Source of the DNA: Humulus lupulus
Taxonomy: Eukaryota; Streptophyta; Magnoliopsida; Rosales; Cannabaceae
NCBI RefSeq assembly: GCF_963169125.1
Contig: NC_084794.1
Location: 71,707,665-71,771,664, forward strand
Length of the DNA: 64,000 nucleotides
Reading direction: 5' to 3'
The first letter of the stretch is position 1, and each line of letters opens with the position of its first letter. Of this stretch, positions 11,713 to 23,749 are shown piece after piece. A program made the translations under genes and the position numbers. The notes under the pieces were generated by a model that made no database searches, had not been told where the DNA came from, and worked only from the letters and a program-made list of their open reading frames with translations.

Positions 11713-11816
11713 ATATGCCCCCCAAGTAATCAGGAAAGGACCTTTCGTGGTTACTTAAGACACTCTCATTATTTAATAAACAATGGTGACTTTTCTAATT
11801 AAGCCTTACAAAAGTA

Positions 11817-13027
11817 TTACTGATAATATTTCTTCAGGTGTATAGCGTTCCAAGTCCGTGGGACCGCTTCTCCATTAAGTCGAGCTAGCTTAAAGGTTCC
11901 TTCTTTCACGACCTCTGTTATTTGATAGGGCCCTTCCCAGTTTGGTCCTAACACTCCGTCCTTGGGATCCTTACCAGCCAAGAAGACTCTTCTGAGTACC
12001 AGGTCGTCGCTAAAGATGCGTTTCTTGACCTTTGAGTTGAAATAACGAGTGATCTTCTGTTGATAATGCGTGAGCTGCAGCTGTGAATTAGGTCGAGGGA
12101 TGCGCATAACAATTTGTCGTTCTGGTCTTGGTCAAATGTATGGACTCTATGCGAGGTTACCTTTACTTCGACAGGAAGGATGGCCTCACTCCCGAAAGCC
12201 AGGAAGAAAGGAGTGTGACCCGTCGAAGTTCGGTGCGAGGTCCGGTATGCCCACAGTACCTGGGGGAGCTGTTCGGGCCAAACTCCCTTGGCTTCATCCA
12301 GCCTCTTCTTAAGGCTTGCTTTTAGCGTCTTGTTGACAGCCTCGACCTGCCCATTGGCCTGGGGATAGGCCACGGAGGAGAAGCTTTTAACTATGTCGTG
12401 CCTCTCGCAGAATTCGATGAAGAGATTGCTATCGAACTGTGTTCCATTATCTGACACGATCTTCTTTGGCAGCCCGAATCGGCAGACAATATTCTTGACC
12501 ACGAAGTCAAGGAACCTCTTTGAAGTGATCGTTGCCAGGGGCTCTACTTCTGCCCACTTTGTGAAGTAGTTGATAGCCACCACCACAAAGTGAACTCCTC
12601 CTTTTCCTGCGGGAAGGGCACCAATTAAGTTAATCCCCCAGACCGCAAATGGCCACGGGGATGAGATCATCTTCAGCTCGACTGGAGGAGCTCGGGAAAT
12701 TATGGCGAATCGCTGGCACTTGTTACACTTTCATACGTAGGAGATCGAGTCCTTTGATAGAGTGGGCCAATAATACCCTTGCCTCAATATCTTCAAGGCC
12801 AGGTCTTGCCCCCCAGCGTGATCTCCGCAAAAGGTCTCATGCACCTCCTGCAAAATGGTCTTCGCCTCGCCTGGCAAAACACATCGTAGAAGAGGTAAAG
12901 AGAGGCCACGCCGGTACAATATCCCGTCTATTATTATATACCTCGGAGCCTGGTAAAGTACCCTCCTTGCCTCGTTCCGTTCCTCGTGTAACTTCCCTGT
13001 TGTGAGGTACTTGAGGATGGGCGTCAT
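11817..13027 (-). pseudogene. Tat-1 integrase
   Basis: The minus-strand reading shows the N-terminal HHCC zinc finger (H-ETFCGDH, then a KCNKC pair), the catalytic core and the C-terminal DNA-binding part ending NAIHLKKYYQ. The second catalytic Asp (VSDNGTQFD) and the Glu (NGQVEAVNKTLK) are present, but the first Asp is Asn (WGINLIG, codon at 12629-12631). A stop interrupts the zinc finger at about 12728, and a frameshift near 12105-12150 separates the core from the C-terminal part. No chromodomain is present, as expected for Tat. The enzyme would insert cDNA; this copy cannot. Confidence 0.9.
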
Positions 13028-13690
13028 CTAGGTTGGTCTGGTGTCGATCATCTCGACCGCCGCCCCGATTTTCTCTACGCTTGGTCTTTTCAAGAACTCT
13101 ATCGGTACCAGTCCCAAAGTTTCTGCCTCCCCGGAGGTGGCGAACTTTGCCAGGGCGTCAACGTTGGCATTCTGCTCCCGAGGTATCTGCTCGATTAAGC
13201 CGTGCTCAAAGGCGGATAACTCTTTCTTTACCATGGCCAGGTAAGCAGCCATCTTGGTTTCCCGTGCTTGGTATTCTCCTAATACTTGGTTTACCAGGAG
13301 CTGGGAATCGCTGTAACACTGGACGGAGCTGGCCTTCAGCTCCTGGGCCACCCATAGCCCAGCTAATAAAGCTTCGTATTCGGCCTCGTTGTTGGTCGCT
13401 TTGAATCCAAATCGCAACGTAGAGTGGAATCGATGTCCCTCTGGGGATATAAATATGATTCCAGCCCCAGAGCTGTTCTCGTTAGACAAGCCATCTACGA
13501 AGACTTTCCATGAGGCCCGAGCTGGTTCTTCTACTGGGTCTTCTCAGAATCCTATGCATTCTGCCACAAAATCAGCCAGGGCTTGGCTTTTTATAGCAGT
13601 TCGTGGCACGTACAGTATCTCAAATTGGCTGAGCTCGATATCCCATTTCAACAGTCCCGATGCTTCAGGTTTCTGCAAAACCTACCTTAA
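13028..13690 (-). pseudogene. Tat-1 second (archaeal-type) RNase H
   Basis: It follows the RT-linked RNase H and shows the acidic pattern of an RNase H fold: FVDGLSNENSSGAG (Asp), NNEAEYEALLAGL (Glu), CYSDSQLLVNQ (Asp) and NANVDALAKFA (Asp). A second, archaeal-like RNase H is an established feature of the plant Tat lineage. A stop at its C-terminal end (DTRPT, about 13028) and one at its N-terminal side (about 13543) break the polyprotein. The segment 13028-13489 is otherwise open. Confidence 0.88.
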
Positions 13691-15153
13691 AGGCTGATCG
13701 GTTATGCTGTGTATTGAATGGGACTGGAAATATGGTCTGACCTTTCGAGAGGCCGTAATAAGGCAGAAGGCCATCTTTTCCATCAACGGGTATCGAGATT
13801 CAGCTCCGAGGAGCCTCTTGCTGATGTAATAGACTGACTTTTGAGATCGGTCTTCTTCCCGGACCAGTACGACGCTAGCCGCATCTTTCGTGATAGCTAG
13901 GTAAAGGAAAAGAGGTTCTCCTACTGTTGGTTTGGACAATACGGGCGGCTCGGCTAAATGTGCTTTCAGGTCGAGGAAGGCACGTTCGCACTCGTCGATC
14001 CACTCGAATTTTTTATTTCCCCGGAGCAGGTTGTAGAATGGCAAACACTTGTCGGTAGATTTGGAAATAAATCGCTTAAGGGCTGCCACCCTTCCTGTCA
14101 AACTTTGAACGTCTTTTCGCGACCGAGGTGAGGGCATCTCAAGTAGCGACCTGATCTTATCGGGGTTCACCTCTATTCCTCTGGTATTGACAATGTAACC
14201 CAGGAATTTTCCTGACGCAACCCCGAAAGTACACTTTTGGGGGTTTAGCCTCAGGCCGTATTCTCTCAAAATCTTAAAGCATTCCTTCAGATCGGAGACA
14301 TGGTTATCGGCAGTTTTTGACTTGACCAACATGTCGTCAACATACACTTCCATATTTTTTCCGATCTGATTGGTAAACATATTTACCAACCCCTTGTATG
14401 TAGCTCCGACGTTTTTCAGCCCGAAAGGCATGACCTTGTAACAATAAATGTTAGTTGGGGTCATGAAGCTAGTGTGTTCCTGGTCTGCCGGATTCATGGC
14501 GATTTGGTTATAGCCTGAGTATGCATCCATAAAAGACATGAGCTTGTGTCTCACCGTGGCATCTACCAATTGGTCAATCCTTGGCAAAGGGAAGCAATCT
14601 TTGGGGCAGGCTTTGTTTAGATCGGAAAAGTCGATGCAGGTCCACCACTTCCCGTTGGGCTTTAGGACCAACACAGGATTGGCGACCCAGATCAGGAACT
14701 TTGCCTTGTGGATAAAGCCGCACTTTAAGAGCCGGCTACCTCCTCCTCTAGGGCCTCAGCTTGGGTCGTTCCCAGGCGCCTTTGTTTCTGGGACTTTGCA
14801 GGCATGTTTTTATCCAAGTTGAGGGCGTGCATGATGATGCTCGGGCTGATCCCTACCATGTCTCCATGAGACCAGGCGAACACATCTAGATTTTCTTGTA
14901 GAAACCTAATCAACTCCGCCCTCCTTTCTCTGTATAGATTTTTCCCGAGCTTTACCACCTTCGAGGGGTCTTGTGGGTCGATATTTACCTCCTCGAGCTC
15001 TTCGATGGCCTGGAGCTCGGATCTATCCTTGCCTATTCTAGGGTCGATATCATTATGTAAGATGATACTCTCCCTCCTGGCACTCTGAGGTTTTTCTATC
15101 TCAGGAATAGGTACTATTTCTTGAGATTCCTTATTCCCACCCTCGATGGTCAT
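13682..15153 (-). pseudogene. Tat-1 reverse transcriptase and first RNase H, with upstream linker
   Basis: The linker (15153-14725) contains the family motif VFAWSHGDMVGISP. The RT proper (14674 onward) includes CIDFSDLNKACPKD, DAYSGYNQI, MPFGLKN and the catalytic YVDD (EVYVDDMLVKS), all intact. The first RNase H begins around LAITKDAASVVL, has VYYISKRLLGAE, and ends in TDQPLR at a frameshift near 13685. Another frameshift near 14720 separates the linker from RT. Many frame-intact segments suggest moderate age. Confidence 0.92.
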
Positions 15154-15159
15154 CGTCTG

Positions 15160-15672
15160 CTACCCGGGTCGTGACTTTCCCTTCATGGAAATGCTATAGC
15201 ATTCCCTGGCAACGAGCTGATCACCTCGGACTGTGCATATCCCCGTGGAAGAGGGGAATTTTAGTGCAAGGTGGCGGATGGAGGTTATGGCTTCAAATGC
15301 TATCAATGTAGGTCGGCCCAGAATGGTGTTGTATGCGGCGGGACAGTCAATGACCACAAACTCGAGGAGTTTAGAGTCAGTCCGGGGTCCCTCTCCCAAG
15401 GTAATCACCAGCTCGATTGTTCCTATTGCTGCCGACCCTTCTCCGGAAAATCCATACAACATCATGGAGGTGGCTTTCAACTCGGTGACAGATAAACCCA
15501 TCTTTTCCAGCGTAGACCGGAACAACATGTTCACCGAACTCCCATTATCGACAAGTATCCTCCTAACTCTCCGGTTGGTGAGCTGGGCGGCTATGACCAG
15601 AGGGTCGTTATGGCGAAATTGGATGTGACTAACATCTTCCTCGGTGAATATGATTGGTTGCCTCTCCAGTCG
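15160..15672 (-). pseudogene. Tat-1 aspartic protease
   Basis: The retroviral-type active site reads LVDNGSSVNMLF (about 15555-15520 on the minus strand). The downstream flap and C-terminal part read CPAAYNTILGRPTL and GDQLVARECYS. It is continuous with gag except for one stop at 15676-15678, directly after EQHLPK. The protease would mature the gag-pol polyprotein. The stop after SRPG (about 15160) separates it from the RT linker. Confidence 0.88.
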
Positions 15673-15675
15673 TTG

Positions 15676-18092
15676 CTATTTGGGTAAATGCTGCTCTGGG
15701 TTGAACTCCACTCCGTTATGAGCCTTCAACTCATTGACATATCTCTTCTGGGCACCCCTGCTCGTGCCGGGCAAATGGGGGCCTCCGGAGATCGTGGATA
15801 TCTCTCCTCCTATCACAGGAGGAGGGGTGCCCTGATTTATCCGGGGCCCGGGCTGACTTGCCGGAGCTTCTAGAGTCGGTTGACCGGCAGGAACTCTATT
15901 CCGCGCATATTGGGCCAAGGGTCCGGCTCTGATGAGAGTCTCAATCTCATCCTTCAAATGCCTACAATCGTCAGTGTTGTGGCCAATGTCGTTGTGGAAT
16001 CGACAAAAAATGGAGGGGTCCCTCTTGGCCTTCTGGTGCTTCAAAGGCTCCGGCTTTTTCCAGGGAAGGCGGGCAAAGTTTGCTAGGAAAATGTTCTCCC
16101 TAGTGTTTGTGAGCTCGGTGTAAGTCGCGTAGACTGGCTTAAATTTTTCCACGGGCTTGTTCTTCTTTGGGCTGTGCTGGCCGGCCTCGCCGCTCCCTTT
16201 TCTCTTGCCTCCACCCAATTGGTTATTCTATGTAACGGTTTGAGTCATTTTCACGACATCCGTTCCCACTCCAACGGGCTGATCAGGGGCTTGGCTGGTT
16301 CCTGTGAACGATGCTCGTGCCTCTTCCAGGTTTATCCATCCCTGGGCCTTGTTTAGGAATTCGTCCACGGTGCTGAGTCCTTTTCTTTGTATCTCTTTCC
16401 ATAGTCCGCCTCCAATGAGGATTCCAGTTCTCAAGGCCATAAGCTTGGAACTATCGTCTGTGTCCCTGGCTCGAGCCGCGACGTTTGCGAACCTGCTCAG
16501 GTAAGCTTTCCAAGGTTCCTCAGGCTACTGCTTTACGTTTGCCAAGGTGTCGGCTTTGACGCGGGCAGCCTGAGAAGCTCGGAATGCCCTCTTGAAGTCA
16601 GCAGAAAAGGTTTTCCACGAGCTGATGGACTGCTTTTTATTCTGCTTGAACCATTGCCTGGCCGGCCCAGTCAAGGTGGAAGGAAATATCAAACACCTTA
16701 GCTCGAGACCGATGTTATGAGCCATCATCAGGGTGTTGAACATACCCAAATGATCTAACGGGTCTCTGTCTCCATCGAACTTGGACAAGTGGGGCATACA
16801 GAAACCAGGTGGATACGTCGTGGCTGCTATGCTGGGGGCGAAGAGCTCGAGTTCATCCCCCGAATCGTACTCATCTTTTCCCTTTTCTGATAAGAGCTTC
16901 TTCATCAGCTCCTCCATCTGAGCTAAACGCTCTAGGGTTTGGTCCTTACTTCCTTGGTTGTTCTGGGGCTGTTCAACAGCTCCAATACCATTGTAAGCGT
17001 TAGGCGGGTTATTGTCCCTCTAAGCTTGAGCTTGGTTAGGTGGGACATTCCCAGTGTCACTTACTTCTGACAGACCCTCCCTTTGGTGAGCATGACCACC
17101 ATTTCTAGCTGGATCTCCTCTCTGTGAGTTGAGGCGATCTCGAAGGTCGACCCTCGGGGTGGCCCAAGGGCTTTGTACCGAGCTTAAATGATGGCGAAGG
17201 TCTTCACTGGACATGCCACTTCGATGACTCCCGATCCAGTAACTCCCGTTTGAAAAACTCGGAGCTCGCTGCTGAGGGTGAGGATCCGGGATTTCCCCGT
17301 GTGCTCGGCTGCGACGGGAAGGACCGGCGGAAGGAGGATTTCTCCTGCTGCTCCCATGAGCCGGAATGTCCCGGACTGGATGGGTATCCTATTGGCGACG
17401 GGGGATGCCTAACTGGTGATGCAATCCTGGTCCTATCTGGGCGGATCAAGCTAGGTCGAGGCCGCTCCACTCTACCATTCCTCACGTCCTGCGCTCGGCA
17501 GTCTGACCGTGGTGCAGGATGGCCGGCGGAGCAGGCTGTCTTTGCGAGCCCTTGTCGGATCTCCTCTGCGAACTGCCTCGGGCCCTTCCAGGTGCGTTTG
17601 AGGGTGGAATCAAGCTAGGAGTTGAGGTTCGGACCGATCGGCTGAATTTTGATCGGCCCTAGGAAACTCCTCAAACACAGTTTCCTGGTGGTGGTGTGAC
17701 GTGGGAGTAGAACTCGGAGTTGAGGTTCTGACTGATCGGCTGGGCCTGGACCGGTTATCCCGGCGGGACCTATGAGCCCCACTATGCCTCTTTCCGACGT
17801 TAGCGTCGGTTGTAAGAGGGGGTAACTGGGCCAAGACCTCTTTGATTTGCTTGTTCGCTTTTGACAACTGACTTCTCAACTGTGCATTCTCCATTTCTAT
17901 TGCCGTGTAGAAATCCGGGTTCGGATTTGGCGGCCGGGGTGCTGAACTTCCGGTGTCGCCCTGGCCCATTGGCTGCTTTCCCGGTCGCTGCTGAACCTCG
18001 GGGTTTTGTTCATCGGATATGGCGGCATGGTGGGCCTCCTGCCCATCACGTTGATCCGCTTCATTACCATGCCTCAAACGAGTAACCACCAT
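15676..18092 (-). pseudogene. Tat-1 gag
   Basis: The reading starts MVVTRLRHGN at 18092, about 50 bp inside the primer site. It has a Gln/Pro-rich N-terminus with a short coiled coil (ENAQLRSQLSKANKQIKEVL) and an Arg/Ser-rich middle. The capsid-like core is at about 16900-16525 (HLSKFDGDRDPLDHL, then GPARQWFKQ), and a zinc-knuckle-like segment CRFHNDIGHNTDDCRHL lies near 16010-15960. Stops at about 17610, 17020-17204, 16525 and 16228, and frame changes, break it into at least six pieces. It is the nucleocapsid/capsid precursor, now dead. Confidence 0.87.
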
Positions 18093-18127
18093 GGTCAGGT
18101 TTCTGCAATAGAACCAATCTAAATCCT

Positions 18128-18145
18128 CTCAATGAAAGCACCAAA
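18128..18145 (-). other. Primer-binding site of Tat-1
   Basis: The minus strand reads TTGGTGCTTTCATTGAGA immediately inside the 5' LTR. Its position and its TGGTGC start are those of a primer site, but I cannot assign the tRNA from memory. Confidence 0.65.
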
Positions 18146-18146
18146 C

Positions 18147-18923
18147 TATTGACGCGGTTCTTTGGCAACAGATAATTATACGAATAAACGGGATGGTTAG
18201 TGCTAAATAATGAACCGTAATATGAAAATATTTAAATTCCAAACTGGAAAAATTAGTATTGTGGGAAGGTTATCACTCCTTTCTTTTTAGGTGGTTCGAA
18301 GGTTAAAATCCCTCTAGTCCACCAGTCAATATTATTGATATCTCTTGAGTATTCCTTACAGAGTGTTTCTTTACAATACAAACGCCAACCCCTTGCAACG
18401 TTCAGGGTCTCGGTACTTATAGGGAGAGGATATCTAGGTGTTGGTAAAGGGGGTCATCCCGTGACCTTCTTACCCATCATGTCATATCTGTGACACTTAT
18501 GATTAATTCCTAAAACCTGACAATGAGGTGTTGTCTAATCAATAGGTAAGGGGAGATAATGGGCCGCATGGCCCAAACCAGTCGTTGGGTGCCTGAACAC
18601 GCATGTTTATGCTGCGTGTCCGAGAATTTCATAATGGAATAGACACGTGATGTCTGATATGTGGACGTTTACATTGCGTGGTTGACTTCACAAATAGTCG
18701 GGGATGCCAGATCTACGCCGCACCTCGAGCTTGTTGTAGCGCCAGCTCGTGATATCCATACTGCTGACCCGTTTCCTTCCAATATGCTGCCAACTCTTTG
18801 ATTAGCTGGGGCTAAAGAGGTGAAGACTCATAACAGCAGCTCTGGGTGGACGGTTTACACATGGCGGACTGAATTAGGCCTTTTTCCAGCTCGCTAATAA
18901 CTTGTGGATATTTAGGGTGTACA
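18147..18923 (-). repeat. 5' LTR of Tat-1
   Basis: This is the pair of 6532-7309. On the plus strand it begins TATTGACGCGG (the terminal CA of the minus strand is mutated to TA) and ends GGGTGTACA before the CTAGT duplication. The TATA box (minus strand, CCTATAAGTACC) lies near 18413-18423 and would start the gag-pol transcript. About 21 substitutions and one 1-bp indel separate the two LTRs. Confidence 0.92.
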
Positions 18924-20646
18924 CTAGTCATATCATATAGTTGACCATATGTCAATTCAATCTCAATTGTGAGTGGTTAGTATTCTAACTGATTGTATTA
19001 TTTGAGTTCTTTGACTTGTTCGTTACTAGCTTACCCTACGAACTAGCCCATACTTACATCTTGGGAACTCGGTAGTATAATTGAGTGGGAGTGTTAATCA
19101 TAGATATGAACATCTATAGCTTCTGATGAAGAACTGAAACGATAGTTTCCTTTTAGTTTGGTTCAAGGTGTTAAATGATAGAGATCTCATTTCAGTAATT
19201 AAATTAGTTTACTAAAATATCATTTACAAGGAACTAAGTGTTTTAAAGATAAAATACAATGAGGGGTAAAACGGTATTTTAGACCTATATCATCGTAGAC
19301 CGTCTATAGAGGATTGAGTGACAATTATGGTTGTAACAATGAATAATTAATAGCGTATCTATATTTGTTATAGAGCGTTCTATGAATTCAAGAGTGCAAT
19401 TCCGAGTCTATAGTTGAGTCACGAGGAATTAATAAGTTAGTAAATTTATTTGTTAGATTTATGGTAACTTATTGGAGCTTTATTTCATAGGCCCATGGTC
19501 CCCATTGTACCTTGGATAAAATCATCTAGATAGTCTCAATTAATTGATTTAATCATCAATTAGAATTATCAAAGTTGACCATGTCAATTTTGGATAGTTT
19601 CACAGAGTTGTGTAATTTTGAGAAGAAAAGAGAAATTATGGCAGATTTATTAATTAAGATAAATGGTATCTAAATTTATAAATAAGTTTAAATCAAGGTT
19701 CAAATTATAAATAATTAATTTGATAAATGATTTAAATAATTATTTAATTAATTAAATCAATAGAAAATAATACATGTCTTGATTTTAAGTCCAATGGGCT
19801 TATAATCAAATGGGAAATTTCATGGGCCTATAGCCCAGGATAATTTCGACCTAGGGCTTAAAAATGGCTATTATTTTATTGATTTTTTTAATCAAATTAA
19901 ATGGCCTAGTTGAGTCTATAAAAGGAGTACTTAGAGAGAAGTCAAAACATAAGTCACAAGTCAGATTTTCTGATAGTTTTAGATTCTCTCTAAACATAAG
20001 TCCTTTTCTAAGCCTCTTTGTTATTTTCTCTTCTTCTCTCTATATCTATCTCATGTGTTGAGAATTGCCCACACTAGTCTAGGTAGTTCTAAGGATACAT
20101 TGGAAGATTGTGAAGAAAATAGAAGATCGGTTCAGTTTCTTGATAATACTCTGCGACAAAGAGGATACAAGAGTTAGAGAAACTGAATGAAGGACTCTTT
20201 AATTCCGCTGCATATACTGTAAGTATTCTATTCTTTGTTTATCTTTGAATTCAATTTTAGAAACATGTTTTAGGCTATCTCGTGTTAATTTGTTTAATAT
20301 TAGATATACATGAAAATAAATAAAGATCCTGTATAAGCTTTTCCCAACATATACATGATTATATGTTTAAATGATTAGAATGGAATATGATTGTTGATAT
20401 TTGCTTGATTAATAAGGAGCATGAGACACTGATAGGGCCTGGCCCTTGACTATTGCGTGATGATATTGAGGCATGCTTATTAGCATTGTTATGCATGTGA
20501 ATGAAAATATTTGAATACTTGGATATACTGTTATATCTTGATTGTTTGTGAATGTTTGAGTCCCAGTGGTGGATCATGAAAGGATTATTACCCTATCATC
20601 ATAGTCTGACCGCCGAGTCATTGATTTCAGATTAACTTTGATAACT

Positions 20647-21722
20647 ATGCGTCCAAGAAAATCTACGCGACTAGCCGGCACCAAGTCTGAGACTAGAGAT
20701 GTTGACTAGGGCCAGACCCCTCCGCCAGTCCCTGAGAACTGGCAGAAACTTATAGCAGACATGCAAGCACGGCTACAGAGCCAGGATGAGTACATCCGCA
20801 TTCTGTGACAGCAGGCTCCATCAGGGAGTGCTGCCCCTATTGTGCCACTTGCAGTGGTACCAGTTGTACAGCCAGTAGAGGTTGGGAATAGATGGGAGCC
20901 GTTGTATGAGTGGTTCAGGAAATAGCAACCCCCAATCTTTGAGGGAGGACCTGATCCACTGAAGGTCGAACAGTGGATGACCATGATTACTACTATCCTA
21001 GATTTCATGAGGGTAAAAGGACATGACAAAGTGGCATGTGCCACATATATGCTGAGAGAGGATGCCCGTATCTGGTGGGAAGTGGCATCACAGACCAAAG
21101 ATGTTACTACACTGAGTTGGGAAGGATTCAAGGATCTATTCAGTCAGAAGTACTACAATGTTGCCATCAGGGCAGCGAAGGTAAATGAGTTTGTGGGGTT
21201 GGTTCAGGGCAGCATGATAGTTACAGAATATGCCCTAAAGTTTGACAGACTTGCGAAGTTCACACCAGATCTTGTGCCTACTGATGTGGCTAGGTAGGAC
21301 AGATTTATCAGAGGGCTTAATGCTATGATAGCTCGAGATGTGAGAATTACAATAGTTCCTGGGGGGACAACTTATGCCCAGGCTGTTGAGAAGGCTCTTA
21401 CCGCTGAAGAAGCAGAAAATAAGATATGGAGAGAGAGTGCAGCAAGATGGGAGGGCCGCAGGGCGGTGCCTCCATATTCTGGGTCTGGTGGGGGCAGAGG
21501 CCCTATTGATTTGAAGAGAAAGAAACCTGATACTTCGACTGCTTCCGGTCCTGATAGGAGGGGTCAGGGTACCAAGGGTGGCCGTCAGGGAGGTCGTGAT
21601 TCATGGAAGAGCTATCCTGAGTGCACGAGGTGCAGAAGACGCCATTCGGGCGAATGCCGGGCTAAGGCTTGTTATGTGTGCGGGGTGGTAGGACACCTCA
21701 AGAAAGACCGCCTGACAGTTTA
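20647..21722 (+). pseudogene. Tekay-A gag
   Basis: The reading starts MRPRKSTRLAG at 20647. The capsid region has FEGGPDPLKVEQW, ARIWWEV and the typical WEGFKDLFSQKYY, and a basic Gly/Arg-rich tail follows. The CCHC knuckle reads CYVCGVVGHLKKDR: the last zinc-binding Cys is Arg. Stops at 20707, about 20806, about 20923, 21295 and 21721 disrupt it; most are TAG or TGA and can be explained by C-to-T or G-to-A changes. The upstream 20355-20646 is the element's 5' leader. Confidence 0.9.
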
Positions 21723-21741
21723 GAAAGGAGATGCAGGGAAG

Positions 21742-22533
21742 GTGGACAGCTTGACTCCAGCTCGAGTGTTCACCCTGACGCAGGCGGAGGTCGAGGCTAG
21801 TCCCTCGGTAGTGACAAGTCAGCTTTCTAGCACTGGCTCTCCTTTTAATGTATTGATTGACTCTAGTGCTACACATTCGTTTGTTTCTAGTAAGGTAATT
21901 GATAGACTGCGTAGACCTAGTGAGTATTATACTTCAGAATTTGGGACTATTTTGCCTACAGGTGAACTGGTAGTTTATAGGAGGTGGATTAGAGCACTGC
22001 CAGTGATGGTTGATGGTAGGGAGTTGTCAGTAGACTTGATTGAGTTGGGTATGGAGGACTTTGATATGATTTTAGGCATGGATTGGCTGGTTAGATACGG
22101 AGCTACTATTGACTGCAGAAAGAAGATGGTGACCTTTGATCCGGAGGGCGAGGATCCCTTTGTCTTTGTGGGAGTGGTGGATGGACCCCGCATACCTATG
22201 ATATCAGCGCTGAGAGCCAGAGATCGGTTACAGGGAGGATGTATAGGCTTTCTGGCTAGTGTGCTAGATAACACTAGGGTTTCGCCAACAAGACCGGAGG
22301 AGACCAGATTGGTTTGCGAGTTCTTGGATGTGTTTCCTGAGGACTTACCTAGATTTCCGCCGTGTAGGGAGATTCAGTTTGTTATTGAGTTGGCACCAGG
22401 GACAGAGCCAGTGTCGAGGGCACCATATAGAATGGCACAGGCAGAACTGAAGGAATTGAAGATACAGTTACAGGAGCTTCTGGATTTAGGGTTCATCAGG
22501 CCTAGTTACTCGCCATGGGGTTGTTTTGTTTAA
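21742..22533 (+). pseudogene. Tekay-A aspartic protease and RT N-terminus
   Basis: The open segment starts after a stop at 21721. The active-site region reads VLIDSSATHSFVS: the catalytic Asp is kept, but the usual Gly two residues on is Ser. A conserved MILGMDWL motif follows, then the linker EFLDVFPEDLP and the beginning of RT (APYRMAQAELKELK). It ends at SPWG with a frameshift near 22515-22550. The 263-aa stretch is otherwise open. Confidence 0.9.
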
Positions 22534-23749
22534 ATAGAAGAAGGACAGGACTCTAAGAATGTGTATAGACTATAGGGAAGTGAACAAGTTGACTATCAAG
22601 AATAAGTATCCCCTACCAAGGATTGACGACTTGTTCGATTAGCTGTAGGGTAAGACGGTGTTCTCGAAGATTGATCTTCGATCTGGTTATCACCAGCTGA
22701 GGATCAAGGACGAGCACATACCGAAGACGACCTTCCGAAAGAGGTATGGGCATTATGATTTTCTGGTCATGTCGTTTGGTTTGACCAAAGCCCCAGCAAC
22801 CTTTATGGATTTAATGAATAGGGTGTTCAAGGACTTTCTGGATCAGTTCGTTATTGTCTTCATCGACAACATCTTAGTGTACTCCAGTTCAGAGGCAGAG
22901 CACGAGTTTCACCTTCGACAGGTTCTACAGAGGTTAAGGGAGCACCAGTTGTACGCCAAGTTTAAGAAATGTGAATTTTGGCTACTAGAAGTGACATTCC
23001 TTGGACATATTGTTGGTGCAGATGGGATTAAGGTGGATCCATCTAAGGTGGAGGCAGTTAGGGATTGGCCGAGGCCAAAGAATGCCTCGGAGGTGCAAAG
23101 TTTTCTTGGTCTAGCGGGTTACTACAGGAGATTCATGGAAGGCTTCTCGAAGATAGCGGCACCGATGACAAAATTGGCACGAAAGAATTTGAAGTTTATC
23201 TGGTCAGACAAGTGTGAGAACAGTTTCCAAGAATTGAAGCGACGACTTATTACTGTGCCTGTGTTGAGTCTTCCTTCGGGGGAAGGGAAGTTTGTTGTCT
23301 ACTGCGATGCGTCGAGGTTGGGTTTAGGCTGTGTGTTGATACAGAACGAGAAGGTCATAGCTTATGCATCACGACAGCTGAAGGAGTATGAGCAGCGGCA
23401 TCCTACCCATGATTTGGAGTTAGTAGCGGTGGTATTCTTACGGAAGGGTTGGCGGCATTATTTATATGGGGAGAAGTGCGAGATATACACCGATCACAAG
23501 AGTCTGAAGTATTTCTTCACACAGAAGGACCTGAACATGAGGCAGAGACATTGGCTAGAGTTGGTGAAAGACTATGATTGTGATATTCTTTACCATCTGA
23601 GGAAAGCCAATGTAGTGGCGGATGCATTGAGCTGGAGAGGCCCAGGTCAGTTATATAGTTCCACCCAGATCTCGAGAGAGTTAGCTGATGAGATGGTTAG
23701 AGCGGGGATAGAATTGGTGGTGGGCCGGTTGGCCAATATTACTCTGTAG
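22534..23749 (+). pseudogene. Tekay-A reverse transcriptase and RNase H
   Basis: After the frameshift the RT shows [24 protein letters not shown] and [11 protein letters not shown]. The catalytic motif reads FIDNILVYS: the second Asp is Asn (codon AAC at 22868-22870), so polymerisation would be lost. The thumb and connection ([26 protein letters not shown]) and RNase H ([40 protein letters not shown]) are recognisable. Stops at about 22640 and 22648 precede the 363-aa open part, and another stop follows at 23747. Confidence 0.93.

Larger units (their letters stand above)
6532..18923 (-). mobile_element. Tat-1, complete Tat-lineage Ty3/gypsy element
   Basis: Two 777-778-bp LTRs bound the element, with target duplication CTAGT at 6527-6531 and 18924-18928. 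On the minus strand the order is 5' LTR, primer site, gag, protease, RT, RNase H, second (archaeal-type) RNase H, integrase, tandem repeats, polypurine tract, 3' LTR. An extra gene runs the other way (plus strand) between the integrase and the 3' LTR. The dual RNase H and the extra ORF are established Tat-lineage traits. The LTRs differ at about 21 positions by eye (about 2.7%), implying an insertion of the order of a million years at usual plant rates. Stops and frameshifts make it non-autonomous. Confidence 0.93.
6103..20349 (+). mobile_element. Solo LTR of family S, copy 2 (split by Tat-1)
   Basis: The ends are TGTTGGGG and TTTCCCAACA with a perfect target duplication TATAC (6098-6102 and 20350-20354). 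Removing Tat-1 (6532-18923 plus one CTAGT) leaves about 1.86 kb that aligns along its length with 1793-4178. A TATA box lies at 19917-19924. It inserted about 100 bp downstream of the Tekay-A primer site. No internal region remains, so it is a solo LTR. The 65-aa ORF at 19864-20061 is not a gene. Confidence 0.87.

Noticed and set aside
12649..13005. 118-aa plus-strand frame opposite the Tat-1 integrase, and similar antisense frames at 13033-13404 and 15233-15628
   Set aside because: They are shadows of pol on the other strand with no motif of their own.
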